DNA from: Tenebrio molitor | Lineage: Eukaryota; Arthropoda; Insecta; Coleoptera; Tenebrionidae | Length of the DNA stretch: 64,000 nucleotides | Direction of reading: 5' to 3' | Assembly: GCF_963966145.1 (NCBI RefSeq) | Contig: NC_091051.1 | Span: 18,476,001 to 18,540,000 of the forward strand | Made by a program: the position numbers and the translations under genes | Notes under the pieces: model-generated | Told to the model about the DNA's origin: nothing | Seen by the model: only the letters and a program-made list of their open reading frames with translations | The model's database searches: none | Shown: one piece after another, positions 32,901 to 43,560 of the stretch | Position numbering within the stretch: position 1 is the first letter of the stretch | Layout of the letters: each line of letters starts with the position of its first letter

Positions 32901-35900
32901 AAGATGGATGGAAGAAAAATGTAATTTAAGCGAAAAGATGGAGCCATTTAAAGATACAAATTAACCTGTCCGCAGAATGATATCGGAAATGATATAAATT
33001 TAAGAAACTTTATTTCTTACTTTGTACTCGCACTAGATATAGTGACAATTTTGTCAAATTGTCAAAAAATTGTCAATGTCAAAATTAAGTAAAAAACCAC
33101 TCTGTACCACCCCAAAATGTGCACATATGGACCAGCTGTATAACAATTTGACACCAAATCATAGTTAAGGTTATGTTCATTTCACTTCCCGGAATTCATT
33201 TTCAAAAAATCAGCGGAAATATTTTTCGAATTGGAAATAAAGTCTCGCTCGTCAGGGCGCAGACTCAGTTAGGTAAAAAAAATGTTGACACTCAGTGTGA
33301 CTAATCGTATTATCATAAAAATCACTGTTTGGCTCGTACCAACATGATAACGTTTTGACAATTGTTTATTAAAAAATTTCAATTATAGATATTATTAAAA
33401 AAATGCAGTAACAATAACCCTTTGCGGTTTCACTAAATTTATTTTCAAATTGCCATTTGAACCATTTTTCTTAATTAGCAAAAATATTCTACGATACTTT
33501 GGAGTCTCCCAAAAAGCACATGTACAGGGCGTCCTAAAAAACTTGAATAGCACTATAAGCACAACATAGACTAATTTTTTTTTTCCAAAAGTAATTCAAA
33601 GTCATGATAATCAACTTTGTTTTTTCAAATAGCTTGGTATATTTTTTTATTCCAATTTTGAAAGAGATAATTTTTCTGAATCCAATGATATGCCGCATGT
33701 TAGAATGCGTTACAAAAAATTACAAAAAATTACAATGCAGTTCCTACCTTTGTTAATAATAAATCTAAATAATTTGCTGAATTTAAATTTCCCTTTATTT
33801 CAAATGTTATTAAAAATCCCAGCCCAGATAGGAATTTTTTGAGGATACTGAGTTCTAGTAGGGATATTTACTCGAGGGTTTTCTTGAGCCCAATATCGCG
33901 TGTTTTGAACATTTGGTTCGTTATTTAGTGTAAAAGTAGATTCGTCTCTGAAGCAAATTGTCGACAGAAAGCCACGATCATTAGCACGCTCCTGTATTTC
34001 ATAACAGGTTTCACTGTTACTTTCTTCATCAACACAGCAAAAATCTGTTGACGACACTGTGTCTTGTAGGGATGATATTTATACTTCCTGAGGATATTCA
34101 GTATCCGCGATTTACATAAACTTACTTCAAGAGAAATTTGTCTTAATCTGTATGAAGTAACTATTCATTTTTCCGTAAATAATTTTGACAGTAATTTACT
34201 GAAATCGCTGACTTAACCCAACAAATTACTAAATTTTTTGACAAATGCTGTCCAATTTGAAAATCATGGCATGTCATATTTAAAAATCGCCAAGTTTTAA
34301 ATTAGTATTTTATAGCTATTAAGACAACAAGGGTTTTATAGACGATTTAAAAATCGAGATCGTAGTTTAAATCAGAGCGACCGCAGGGAGCGAGGATTTA
34401 ATAGATCGAGATTTTTAAACTATAAAACACGCGTTGTCTTCAAGATTTTTTCTAACACTAACATCTTATCAGAAATTTTAATAAATTCAGAAATTATTCG
34501 ATTTCTTGATATGGGGTAAGAGTGTAGAACTTCATTAAAAGTTAATTCACACTACGGCAAGAATCATTTGAAGAAAATGTAAAGATTGCCATTTTCGATG
34601 GCCGGGCACTTGCATTGGATGAAACAGCAGAAGTTAAAGAAGATGTTAGGAACAAGAGCACGAAGCTAATATGGCAATTCCAATTCAATAATTATTGTAC
34701 TTTTCACTTTTGTGATAATTACTGTAAAAATTATGAATAAAATGTTACTTGAATGATGTGTGTGAGCGTATTTTATGACTCTATAAGATACGTTGCTATT
34801 GACGACGTGTCTTATAGAGACAAGCGTATTTTATGGGAAACATAAGGTGTGAGCTCAAATGCACCATGGAAACAGTATAAGAGATTAGTGTTAGAAAAAA
34901 ATAAAAATAGCACTTTTAATTTTTAATCTTATTATTAGTATCATTTCAAGCGCAATAATTTTATCTGTATGTTGATACCATTACCTTACCTGTAAGTTCA
35001 ATTGGCGAGCAGGAATCAGCAAAAACGTTCAATACAATGTTAATTGCCTATGTTCGAGTTTGAGAATGCACAGGGGGTACCTATATTGTGCTTACAGTGC
35101 TTTTAAAATGATTTATTCCAGTTTTTATTTTATTTGAATCAAGCCATAAATAACGGAGATATGACTTGCGGCGTTTTTTAGGACGCACCTGTATATTTTG
35201 CAACAACAATATTTTCTCTGATAAATAATAAACGAGGCGAAATTAAATCACAGCTAGGACTTAAATTTATCAGATAATTTTTTACTAGTCCTATTACTTA
35301 AAACACAATCAAATCGTTCTAACGGGTGATTAGTAAGTACTTTTTGTTTTCATTGACACTTTGTAAACAACATTCACTGCAAAATGAGATAATAGTAAAC
35401 ATACACCTTTTGATAATTACTGTCGAAAAATATGTCCACAAAATTTTGTTAGCAATTTTTTACTTTTAGTTTGCAGACAAAAAATGTGTCAAAGTGCGTA
35501 TTACAATTTTCTAGAGAGAAATAAAGTCCTTTATAACAATCAATTTATCATTTATCATTCATTACCAACGTGGTAGGTATACGATTTATCCCCATTTTTA
35601 GAGCAAACAGAGTTTAGATAGATATTTGTAAACGCATGCAGTCAATGCATGTCCAAAATTTGTTCAAAGATAAGAGACATACCATCACTACAAGATACAA
35701 ACTTTTCGTCAGTTCACAATTGCTGTAAAAAATGCTGTCAAAAAATTAACATTCCTAAGATAAAATCTACCGAAGTTAATACAAAGCAGTACAACTATTG
35801 CACACGTTACTTTATGTCAATTAAGATTCCAACTGAACTAAGCTGCATCAAAAATTTAACATTATTAATTAGTTCTCATTGGCTACAAGTAAACTCGAAT

Positions 35901-36567
35901 TGAAACCGTTATTTACATTTTCTTCCTGCGTTTCGTATCTGCTCTACCTGTTTAATCAATTCAAAGATTTAAACACTTGACATTGACCAAGCCGACAAGT
36001 AAGATCTAACTCGCATAATGACACGGTTGACATTTAAACATTAAAAGACCATGAGCGCTTGCATTTTAATGAACGAACTTGTCAACAAACCGTAAGAGTA
36101 AACATTTCCTGTTTAACCCCGACAAATCTGGCGCAATACCTCTGTTTTGGCGATGTAAAGCCCTCCATTGTTGATCCACCCCGTATTAAGACCTGTTTCT
36201 TGTTCCAAACTGATGAGGAGTTTCCTGGTCGATTCTAATAACCTGATGTCCACATCGCCGGGTCTCAGCCTCCAGCACAGGGCGCTGGTGTGCCAAGTGG
36301 TGCCGCTCGTTATTTTCGCCCTTTCGAGAAGAACGGTCTTAATCCCCCTTTTGGACAAATGATAGAGGAGACTGCAACCGGCGACGCCGCCACCTGAATT
36401 TTAAAATGTGATTGTCAAACGGCTAAATAACGAAACAATGAGTACGTACCGATGACGACGACATCTGCTTGATTGGGGATGTTGGTGTCGGTGGTGTAGC
36501 TTAGCACTTGCTGGAATTTTGGCACGTTTTTCGTTTTGAACACATTTCTGCCGGCTGTTCTCAACAT
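23901..36567 (-). CDS. SARDH: sarcosine dehydrogenase, mitochondrial (copy 1)
   Basis: Nine exons on the minus strand: 36567-36450, 36393-36140, 28117-27905, 27858-27348, 27290-27025, 26282-26085, 25848-25600, 25534-25386 and 24618-23901. They join in frame to 891 residues, near the usual 900 or so. The basic, Ser/Thr-containing start MLRTAGRNVFKTKNVPKF looks like a mitochondrial targeting peptide. The FAD Rossmann loop follows (VVVIGGGVAGCSLLYHLSKR). SGTTWHT holds the His that carries covalent FAD in this family. Then come the FAD-oxidoreductase domain, a FAO_M-like bridge (about 450-520) and a C-terminal aminomethyltransferase-like folate domain (GELGYELHVP … LEDRVAIYG … SPFDP). Reaction: sarcosine to glycine, with the methyl group passed to tetrahydrofolate and electrons to ETF. 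DMGDH and PDPR are relatives; the C-terminal motifs fit SARDH best. Intron 2 (8.0 kb) is full of transposons. Confidence 0.92.
24722..25240 (+). pseudogene. LINE endonuclease fragment in SARDH1 intron 8
   Basis: The plus strand reads ENRENRILLGGDFNGRIGET, then SLVEWIEEDGWEVL and, after a shift, VNEEAWERVEKLRI. These are typical of the C-terminal half of a LINE AP-endonuclease. It ends near AATAAAG and T-rich sequence. RT is absent. The matching intron of SARDH2 (53742-54158) lacks it, so it was gained in copy 1 after duplication or lost from copy 2. Confidence 0.65.
26397..26970. other. extra DNA in SARDH1 intron 5
   Basis: SARDH1 intron 5 (26283-27024) is 742 bases, while SARDH2 intron 5 (55133-55297) is 165. 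The ends align (CATTCAGTT … CCAATTAACATTTTCG) and the middle is extra. It holds a small hairpin at about 26608-26655 (TAGTTTACTTTATCTGCCGC … CGGAGATAATAAAC). No coding signal; probably a non-coding insertion. Confidence 0.5.
28130..29404. other. SARDH1 intron 2, first part, no feature seen
   Basis: AT-rich intronic sequence. I see no recognisable coding fragment or repeat end. Confidence 0.4.
29405..29856. mobile_element. inverted-repeat element in SARDH1 intron 2
   Basis: CAAGGAGGTTAAAGTAAGAG at 29405 and its complement ending at 29856 form arms of about 30 bp. Inside, a motif (TTTATGTTACA … GTGCGCCCCGTC) occurs twice in direct order, near 29590 and 29690. Non-coding. Confidence 0.55.
29940..30400 (+). 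pseudogene. pogo-like (DDE_1) transposase remnant
   Basis: The plus strand reads YKLDPNKMYSIAETGINEV and, after a frame change, EIIGCAMNPIGSFIPPMFIY. These match the start of the DDE domain of pogo/Tigger transposases (…IYNxDETG…, …GNxIPPMFIFPR). The first catalytic Asp has become Ala (AETG). The rest, to about 30400, is too broken to read. Lies within SARDH1 intron 2. Confidence 0.6.
30933..31480. mobile_element. nested foldback element in SARDH1 intron 2
   Basis: The outer ends CGGGTGTTTTTTTAAATTTC and GAAATTTAAAAAAACACGC are inverted. A second inverted pair (GAGTGCATTTCAACGAGAGG at 30964; complement at 31316-31340) and a third stem (CAGTCGATTGTGAACGCAC / GTGCGTTCACAATCGACT, 31358-31445) lie inside. 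At least two non-coding elements are nested. Confidence 0.65.
32037..32627. mobile_element. mariner-type element, internally deleted
   Basis: The ends TACAGCGTGTTTTCGAAGTT and AACTTCGAGAACACCCTGTA are inverted repeats of about 30 bp. Inside, about 32345-32430 reads RYQNASAASREYCKAI, a faint match to a mariner N-terminal helix region. No catalytic domain is present. Confidence 0.65.
32628..33522. other. SARDH1 intron 2, nothing recognised
   Basis: It contains GTCTCGCTCGTCAGGGCGC near 33241, similar to hairpin cores elsewhere, but without clear long arms. Confidence 0.4.
33800..34057 (-). pseudogene. mariner-type transposase, DDE start
   Basis: The minus frame reads FRDESTFTLNNEPNVQNTRY, then QYPQKIPIWAGIFNN. 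This is the first-Asp block of the IS630/Tc1/mariner DDE domain in the subgroup common in insects (F.DE.TF … QNTRYW … YPQK..WAGI). It stops where the second half of the domain should begin. Remnant only. Confidence 0.75.
34321..34440. repeat. long hairpin beside Crypton-like copy B
   Basis: The inverted copy of the hairpin at 9370-9503, with the same AT-rich arms and the same core (GCGACCGCAGGGAGCGAGG). It directly precedes the TIR of copy B. Confidence 0.75.
34446..34906 (+). mobile_element. non-autonomous Crypton-like element, copy B
   Basis: Inverted relative to copy A (8667-9372). The TIR-like ends TTTTTTCTAACACTAACATC and the complement GATTAGTGTTAGAAAAAA bound it. About 250 bp that in copy A carry the recombinase N-terminal remnant are deleted. 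The rest is closely similar, so both copies are recent relatives. Confidence 0.7.
35194..36139. other. SARDH1 intron 2, 5' part shared with copy 2
   Basis: About 35620-36139 aligns with 61850-62364 of SARDH2 (for example CGCATGCAGTCAATGCATGT and the block before exon 2). This shows that introns were duplicated with the gene. No other feature. Confidence 0.6.
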
Positions 36568-37131
36568 GTTCGTATTTACAAGTTCATCGAAATGGTGTTG
36601 TTGGTGCGCTGGATAAATTGACTGTGATTGGATGTGTTTATCCTATCATAACACAACTCTGACCCTAGTTTATTTGTCGAAACTATTAATTGTTGATTAT
36701 CAGTGTATGACGTAGCCATTTCAAAAAGTATTTTTGTGCTGGATCGAACCTCACGGCACTGTTTGCGTACTTTGTTTATCTTTGTTATCGCGATTGTCGA
36801 CAGTAATTGGAGTATTTATTGTTGCTGGTAGCTACTAACAATCAAATGAATGATTGCTATAATATGTGCTAATCTGGAAGTATATTTACTGATTATTGTA
36901 TTACATAACTATTTCGTGTTAAAGTATGTAGAGAGTGAAATACAAAATCCATTCTTTTCTCTAATATACAGGGTGATTTATAATAGGTGTAAAAAACTGA
37001 CATCGTGTTCGGGAAGTCATTTTAAGAAAAAAATGTTATATGAACGTAGGTCCTATTTTGTTTGTTTACAGAACTACATCAACTACAAACAACATAATTT
37101 CTGAAACAAGTAACTAGTTGAGAGTTGTCAA

Positions 37132-37480
37132 AATGAATGAGTTTAGTGTATCTGAACATGCAGATATTGATTATCTCTATGGTAACGGTCTTCAGACGTC
37201 TAGATAGTATTTCCTGATAGACGTTTAATTCCTTGGCCCCCAAGATCTCCCGACTACCCGACTTAAACCCCAGGGATTTTTTTCTTTGGGGCCAGTTGAA
37301 GCAACTGGTTTACAGTTTCGAAATAAAAACACGTAAAGAATTACCTGACCAAATAATAAAAAGAATTAATGAAATTCGTCAAGATGATGCAACAATAGCG
37401 TATGTTTACGACTCAATGATTCGCAGATGTCATTCTTGCATTTGAACGCAAAGGAGGACATTTAAATCTGATGTAGTTCT
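37132..37480 (+). pseudogene. mariner-type transposase with its middle deleted
   Basis: It starts MNEFSVSEHADIDYLYGNG, the usual N-terminal helix, and jumps after about 25 codons to the C-terminal block (LPDLNPRDFFLWGQLKQLVY … INEIRQDDATIAYVYDSMIR). The region between, with the first two catalytic residues, is missing. Frames also shift at about 37210. Confidence 0.75.
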
Positions 37481-37495
37481 GTAATAGTTATTTAT

Positions 37496-37630
37496 TTAAC
37501 GAGTTCGTGTGTAAATTGGGCTTTTTTTGGTATGAGTGGGCCAGATTAAAACGCGAGTGAAACGAGCGTTTCAAAGGCCCACGGGTGCCAAAAAAAGTCC
37601 AATTTACACAAGAACGAGTTGAATACAACG
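37496..37630. repeat. long hairpin with CGAG core
   Basis: AACGAGTTCGTGTGTAAATT pairs with AATTTACACAAGAACGAGTT, and GGGCTTTTTTTGGTATGAG with the matching stretch before CCAATTTAC. The core has CGCGAGTGAAACGAGCG. It lies just after the deleted transposase. Confidence 0.75.
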
Positions 37631-38461
37631 TTTTTTGTTCGACGACCCCCTTAAAGGCTCCAAATCGCTTAAAATCTTTAAAATTAACTTGACGTTTCGT
37701 TTTGACAAGTTGTCACGTTTATCAAAATCCGTTCACATAGGAGAAAATTCTCAAATTCTGACAGTGTCGAACAAAAAATAAATAAAATAGGATCTATTCT
37801 TATACAGGGTGTTATGTAAGTAACCTGCCAAAACGTAACTGCTGTATCGTACCTCTGCAACGATTAAAACTTTACTTAGAATTTGTTACTGTTCCTCCTC
37901 TTACAGCAATTGGAAATATTTAAACTTGACCAATAAGAGCTTACAACGTAAATTACAAAAAAGTTAAGAATCATAGTAGTTTCAGATTCTAAAACGAGTA
38001 TCTGTTACCATGGCCAACTGTATCAAAACGCTAAGCGCTTATTATAGCCGTCCCACTCGATGATTTCTCCGTAAGAAAAATTGTTCTTGACATTTAAAAA
38101 AATCGTACGTACAGTAGAGACTTCAAGTGACGATTATTTGAATTAAAAGACAACGGATGACAGAAACGTCTTTTTTTTACTGTAATTGGTTATGTCCTAT
38201 TCTTGGTTATGTCCATGTTAAATATTTATAAGTAAATAAATTAACTGCAAGTGTTAATTGCATGCAGTAACAAAATAATAAAAATAGTAAAAGTGTAAAA
38301 TAAGAAACATATAATAGGTAAGGTGTTCTGTCAATAGCTTAAAAACCATAAAAAAAACGAACTTCAATTGCTTAAAAATATCAGACATAACCTCAAATTG
38401 TTTTAATTAGAATTTAGTATTTTTCTGAATACATTGTGTTGTTGGATAATGTGACTCGTGT

Positions 38462-38665
38462 CATTCCGCTCCACAATTTTTTGACTGGAAATTAAAAGAG
38501 ATGGCATTATCGATAAATCCTGTGAGTGTGACAAAGATAGAATCTGTCTGACTCGATACAAACATCCCTAAAAATTGTGTATACTTCTATCTTTGTCACA
38601 CTTACGGGATTTACCAATAATGTCCTCTCTTTTAATTTCCAGGCAAAAAATTGTGGAGCGGAATG
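38462..38665. mobile_element. foldback MITE, about 204 bp
   Basis: CATTCCGCTCCACAATTTTT at 38462 matches its complement ending at 38665. The arms run about 85 bp each (through GAAATTAAAAGAGA and GTGTGACAAAGATAGAA) around a short loop. Nearly the whole element is one hairpin. Non-coding. Confidence 0.85.
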
Positions 38666-38739
38666 GCGCTACCTTCTAAAGATATAGTACCTTACATTTG
38701 AAATTAAAACAGCGGCGTAAATTATGCAAATCAACAACT

Positions 38740-39750
38740 ACAAAAAATGAAATTTTTATCAATTAAATGTTCAAAATGTGCCCCATTGTTTTCGATGTAT
38801 GTTTGCAAACGCTGCAGCAACAACCCTTTTACGGATGTGAGAAGTGCGGGATCATTTCGTATTTGATTTAGTGCAATCCAAATCCTGGGCCATAAGTCAT
38901 GGCGATTTTATGGAAATGTGTTGTAAACGAGAGTGCGAATGTGGTCCCAAAAATAAAAATCTAAAGGATTGACGTCTGGAGACCTTGGTACGTTACAGGA
39001 CCATTTTTACCGATCCAATTGTTGCCATACTCATTATTCAAATAATTAACATCATGGTGAATATGCGGAAGAATTCCATTTTGCATGTGCATGTGCCATA
39101 TGTTTGCGGCGAAAATTTCCACTGGAAGATTTTCTCTGTACTCTTCAATTACAGTGTGTAGTAACTCCAAGTATAAATTTCCATTCAATAGATTCGGCAA
39201 AATAAAAGGACCAACAAGTCGTTGGCCCAAGAATGTCGGCCCAAACGTTTATTGAAACAAAATTACGTATATTACGTAAAAGAATATGATCCAAAAACCC
39301 AGGATTTTCAGCCAGCAACCGCAACCAGCGACAAAAGTCTTCGGGTCACTCGTTATAATGATAAGGATGCATGTTTTCATTTTTCAACAATTTCCAAACT
39401 GTAAATGTTGATGTCTCAAACATTTGACTTATTTGACGTACACTCAATTTGGGATTTTCGTCAGTTAAATGTAAAATGTGTTTCATCACGTTGTACAGCG
39501 TATTGATTAGGATTCCTTCCTAGAAGGTAAGTACTTTACTGAACTTGACCAGATTCATAAAGCCTTCTGTGGATGTCTACAAAGACTCCTCTGTTTGACA
39601 GTCGTCTATTCGGATATAATTCTTGATAGCGTCTTACCGCAGCTCGACTGTTTTGTCCAACCTCACCATAGACCAAGCATGTTTGCATATTCCTCGTTTG
39701 TGAAGGATTGCGGCACTGCAGGCACAATAATTGAAATACCGACGCCACTG
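38740..39750 (-). pseudogene. mariner-type transposase, broken
   Basis: Reading leftward: N-terminus at 39748-39536 (VYGEVGQNSRAAVRRYQEL, PNRRLSNRGVF), a damaged middle (WKLLKNENMHPYHY), then GQRLVGPFILPNLLNGNLYL and NEYGNNWIGKNGPVTY at 39230-38961. After a frame shift it ends with RSPDVNPLDFYFWDHI and a C-terminus NNGAHFEHLI near 38770. The first-Asp block is lost and several shifts are present. Probably the original gene of the element ending at 40048. Confidence 0.8.
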
Positions 39751-40619
39751 AACTAATTAAACTAGAAATGTTAATTTTGAGACAGTTCGTTTTTTGTTTT
39801 TTTTTTTTTAACTTGATACGTGAATTTTGATTAATTACAGCAACGTAATTGGTTATTTTTCAATGCTTCCAGTTCCTACAAGAAAATTTTCACACAACAA
39901 AAAATTGCAATTTATTAAAAATCCCAGCATTCTGCATTGCCCCTCAATTGTTGGCAGATTACTTACACCCTATATAACATTTTCTTCTTAAAATGACTCC
40001 CTGAACACGATGTCAAAGTTTTTTACACCTATTATAAATTACCCTGTATTTTTAACTGCCTTATTTTTCTTTCAACGTTACGATAATCCCAACCCAGAAA
40101 TTATTAATAACAATAAAACATCAAAATTATTACTTTACAAAATTTTACTTACACCATTTCATAATACATATTTTGCTTTAATTATAATCATCTTATAACC
40201 ATTTCATTTTGTTATTATTTTCGTGATTAACTAATCACGTGCGTCTAATAATAATAATACATTTCGATTGAAATATTTAAAAATAAATAAATTGCAAGAT
40301 ATTGTGAAAGGAATTTTGCAACGATCAAATTAATGCAACATTTTATCATTGTTTATGACCCTTAATCTAATAAACACAATTGAATAAATAAGTAGTTCTT
40401 CAGAGGTTAAAGTGTTTTACTAATTTTTGAATTTTTTTATCACAATTTTGATTCAATTGTTGATTTTATATTTATCTATTCAAAATGTTATTTAAAAATA
40501 AATTTAATTTTAAAGAAAAAAGTAAATCTATATACAGTATGAACATAAAGTATGGAACAAACGTGATGTTTTTTGGCAAATCACTTGCACAGGTCGATTT
40601 TATTTTGAAAAATCTTTAT

Positions 40620-42601
40620 GTGCCCTTCATAGTAAAAATGGAGGAATTAGACCGATCGCTATCGGAAACTGTTTGCGAAGATTGATCTCAAAGCTAACCT
40701 GTTTTCAAAGTCGTCATATTGTAAATTTGTACATATTTATCTCCACGCCAACTTGGAGTGGCAACTAAACTAGGATGCGAAGCAGCAATTCATACCACAC
40801 GAACGTTTGTTAATAACGACCAAAACCGTGGCAAAGTTCTTCTTAAATTAGATTTCAAAAAGGCATTTAACTCAGTCGAACGGGATTGTATTCTAAAAGA
40901 AGTCAAATGTCATACGCCACTTCTTTATCCTTATCTTTATCAATGCTAAAGAAATCCTTCAAGTTTATTTTTCGGTAATCAATTAATTTCTTCTTCTGTT
41001 GGAACCCAGCAAGGAGATCCCTGTTGATGATTTTTAGTCTTGCCATTCAACCAATTATTTTATCTTTGCATTCTCAACTGAATATTTGGTATTTAGATGA
41101 TGGAACCTTAGCTGATTACCCAGAAGTAGTTTTATTCGACTTTAAGAAAGTTATCAATTTATCCCGCGAAATTGGCCTTGAATTAAACTTTAACAAATGC
41201 GAGATCTTTTGTTGTTCTGGAGACACAGATTTAAAGGTCATAAAGGAATTGAAAATTTAGCACCAGGTATTAAAATTTGTGATCGAGGAGGTTTATCTCT
41301 TTTAGGCTCTCCAATCTTTGATCAAGGTTTCAAAATCACTGTCGAAAAAACTATAATTACAGTTGAAAATCTTTTAAACAAAGCTGAACTCCTTAGCAGA
41401 CACGTGGCTTATACTTTAATCAAGAACTGTCTTTTCATAACAAAATTTAATTTTTTATTAAGAACAATTCCATTTTGGAAATTTTCTAATTATGTTAATT
41501 CAATTGATTTTTCTTTAAAGTCTTCTTTAGAGAGAAAATACTTAATTTACGTTTAAATGATATTATACAATGGTGTCAGTCCACTTTACCGCGATTAGAT
41601 TTAACGGGCGGGGAATTCGCCGCATTTCCGATATTTGCCTCCCTGTTTTCCTATCTTCCATTCCTGGTGTTAAAAAGCTTGTTTTTCTATTATTAAATTC
41701 TAAGGATAATGAGCTTATTATTCATCATTATGATGAAGCCTTAGGAGTCTGGGATGTAGAAAAAGAGAACGAAAGACCAACAATTCCACAATTTCAGAAA
41801 AATTGGGATAATATCAATATCAAACGAATAATTGCCAATGACTTATTCTTTAATTCACCTAGAGATTTGGTTCGTTTTAAGGCTTTGTAATGCAGAAAAT
41901 CAGGATCTTGGTTACATGCAATACCTTCTCCTAATATTGGTACTCTTTGAGATAACACTTCCTTCCAAGTTTGTATTGGTTTAAGATTGGGTTGTAATCT
42001 TTGTACACCTCATATTTGCAAATGCAATGCGAAAATTGACGTAATTGGTATCCACGGTCTAAGTTGTTCAAAAAGCAGTGGTAGATTTTCCAGACACAAT
42101 GAAATTAATTCTATTATCAACCGGTCTTTGACTTCTATTCATGTTAATTCAACTTTAGAACCAAACGGACTGTTTGTCGGGATGATGGAAAACGTCCAGA
42201 TGGGATGACTTTAGTACCATGGATTAAAGGTCAACCTTTAGTTTGGGACGTTACTATTGTAGATACACTTGAAGACAGTTACGTTTTGAAAACTTGTGAA
42301 GTTTCAGGTTTTGCCGCTGAAATGGCTTGCAAACGCAAACAAAGCAAATATGTATAGTTCAATTATTTCATCAAATTACATATTTAAAGATTTAGCCTTT
42401 GAAACCTTAGGCCCTTGGTGCAAAGAAGCTATCGATTTTATTAATGTCATCGGAGAGCGACTTATCGCGGAACCAGGCGATTCAAAATCAAAGAAATTCC
42501 TTTTCGAGAGAATTTCCCTTGCTATTCAACGTGGAAAGGCTGCAAGCATTCGGGGCACTTTTCCAGATTCCGCATTATTATCGGAAGTTTTTGTATTGTA
42601 A
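40620..42601 (+). pseudogene. non-LTR reverse transcriptase, heavily broken
   Basis: Pieces in several plus frames follow RT order: GGIRPIAIGNCLRRLISKL (about 40635), KVLLKLDFKKAFNSVERD with the first Asp, GTQQGDPC (about 41006) and LNIWYLDDGTLADY with the DD pair. After a linker come CNLCTPHICKCNA (zinc-like) and KRPDGMTLVPWIKGQ … WDVTIVDTLEDSY, an endonuclease-like block, then LGPWCKEAIDFINVIGERL to the end at 42601. Many shifts and stops. Clade not assigned; the RPDG … WDVT block suggests a restriction-like endonuclease. Confidence 0.75.
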
Positions 42602-42894
42602 ACCAAAAATGTTATGTGCTTAAGTTGATTAATTATACAGGATGTCCCAGAACTCGCGGATCAAACTTAGAGTGCGTTTTCCTTGGTGATAACTGAAAGC
42701 AATAGCGTTTAAAAAAAATACAGGGTATAGTGGATTATTTGTAATGAATAATTAAAGTTGACCAATCAGAAGGTCGCTGTTAATTTGAATTTCAGGTAAA
42801 TTTAACCAACAGTTTGAATTGCCTAGCAACATAATTCTAGTAGGAATGGAATGAAATTTCCAGTAAATGTTTGGGCAACTGTAATAGTTATTTA

Positions 42895-43025
42895 CACAAT
42901 TAGTGGGATAAAAGCAATATTACAGGATTCGAGTGTGAAGATTGCAGATGACGAGGGCGTTAGCCCGAGTTCATCTGTAATCACACGAGTTTCCTGTAAT
43001 ATGCTTTAGCCCACGTGTTATGTAC
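42895..43025. repeat. long hairpin with GC-rich core
   Basis: Arms: GTGGGATAAAAGCAATATTACA and its imperfect complement TGTAATATGCTTTAGCCCAC; inner GAGTGTGAAGATTGCAGATGA / TCATCTGTAATCACACGAG; core CGAGGGCGTTAGCCCGAG. Confidence 0.7.
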
Positions 43026-43084
43026 AAAATTTTATCTAAGACTGCTCCGAATTAAAAAAAAAAGGTAAATCTTATTTATTTCCG

Positions 43085-43245
43085 CCAGTTTCATTACACC
43101 ACTCAGTGGAATAATGACTTACTTATCCCACTGAGTGGGGTAATGAAGCTCACTTATCCCACTGAGTGGAGTAATGAAATGCGTCCTGTAATGAAGTTCC
43201 TTATTCCACTCAAATGAGTGGGATAAGTGTCATTTATCCCACGGG
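43085..43245. repeat. short tandem and inverted repeats of CCACTGAGTGG type
   Basis: TTATCCCACTGAGTGGRGTAA occurs three or four times in a row, each itself palindromic (CCACTCAGTGG, CCACTGAGTGG, CCACTCAAATGAGTGG). It directly precedes the transposase remnant. Confidence 0.7.
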
Positions 43246-43312
43246 ATTAGATAAAGATTTTGACAACGTCAAGTTATAATTTAATTCGAAATTGTCAAAC
43301 TTTGTATTGAAA

Positions 43313-43560
43313 TCATGTATACAGCTGCAGAGTATGCCGAAATGCTTATATTTTATGGATTGTGCGGGCGCAGTGCACGTGAAGATTCAAGAGAATATGC
43401 CATACGTTTTCCACGACGTTTGCCATAACGTATTTCTACGGTTGGTGAATCGTGCTGGCTACTGTGATTCCTAATATGCTTAGACTGGCAAGGGAAAATT
43501 TAATAAGACGAACTCGCCTATTCCTTCAGATGAAAGGTGGTCATTTTGAACACTTGTTAT
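43313..43560 (+). pseudogene. mariner-type transposase, N- and C-terminal ends only
   Basis: It begins MYTAAEYAEMLIFYGLCGRS (43313) and, after a shift, VFLRLVNRAGYCDS. It then jumps to the last block, ARENLIRRTRL … MKGGHFEHLL, ending at about 43560. The whole DDE core is missing. Confidence 0.75.

Larger units (their letters stand above)
33523..35193 (-). mobile_element. mariner-type element with nested Crypton-like copy B
   Basis: The ends TACAGGGCGTCCTAAAAAAC and TTTTTTAGGACGCACCTGTA form the TIRs. A transposase remnant lies on the minus strand near the left end, and the Crypton-like copy B with its hairpin (about 34313-34906) is inserted to its right. Lies in SARDH1 intron 2. Confidence 0.75.
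36967..40048. mobile_element. mariner-type element with other mariner DNA inside
   Basis: Inverted ends of about 75 bp: TACAGGGTGATTTATAATAG at 36967 and CTATTATAAATTACCCTGTA ending at 40048, continuing through GACATCGTGTTC/GAACACGATGTC. It is flanked by TA. Inside are a plus-strand transposase with its middle deleted, a hairpin, a lone TACAGGGTGTTATG end at 37813, a foldback MITE and a second, minus-strand transposase. At least two mariner copies are therefore combined. Confidence 0.8.

Noticed and set aside
28130..36139. Reading the 8-kb gap between SARDH exons as a gene break into two genes
   Set aside because: Exons 1-2 and 3-9 join in the same phase, and copy 2 has the same split with a 6-kb intron 2, so it is one gene with a transposon-filled intron.
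43085..43245. Regular CCACTGAGTGG repeats as a CRISPR array
   Set aside because: Units are short, palindromic and nearly without spacers, in an insect mobile element; no cas genes and a eukaryotic context.
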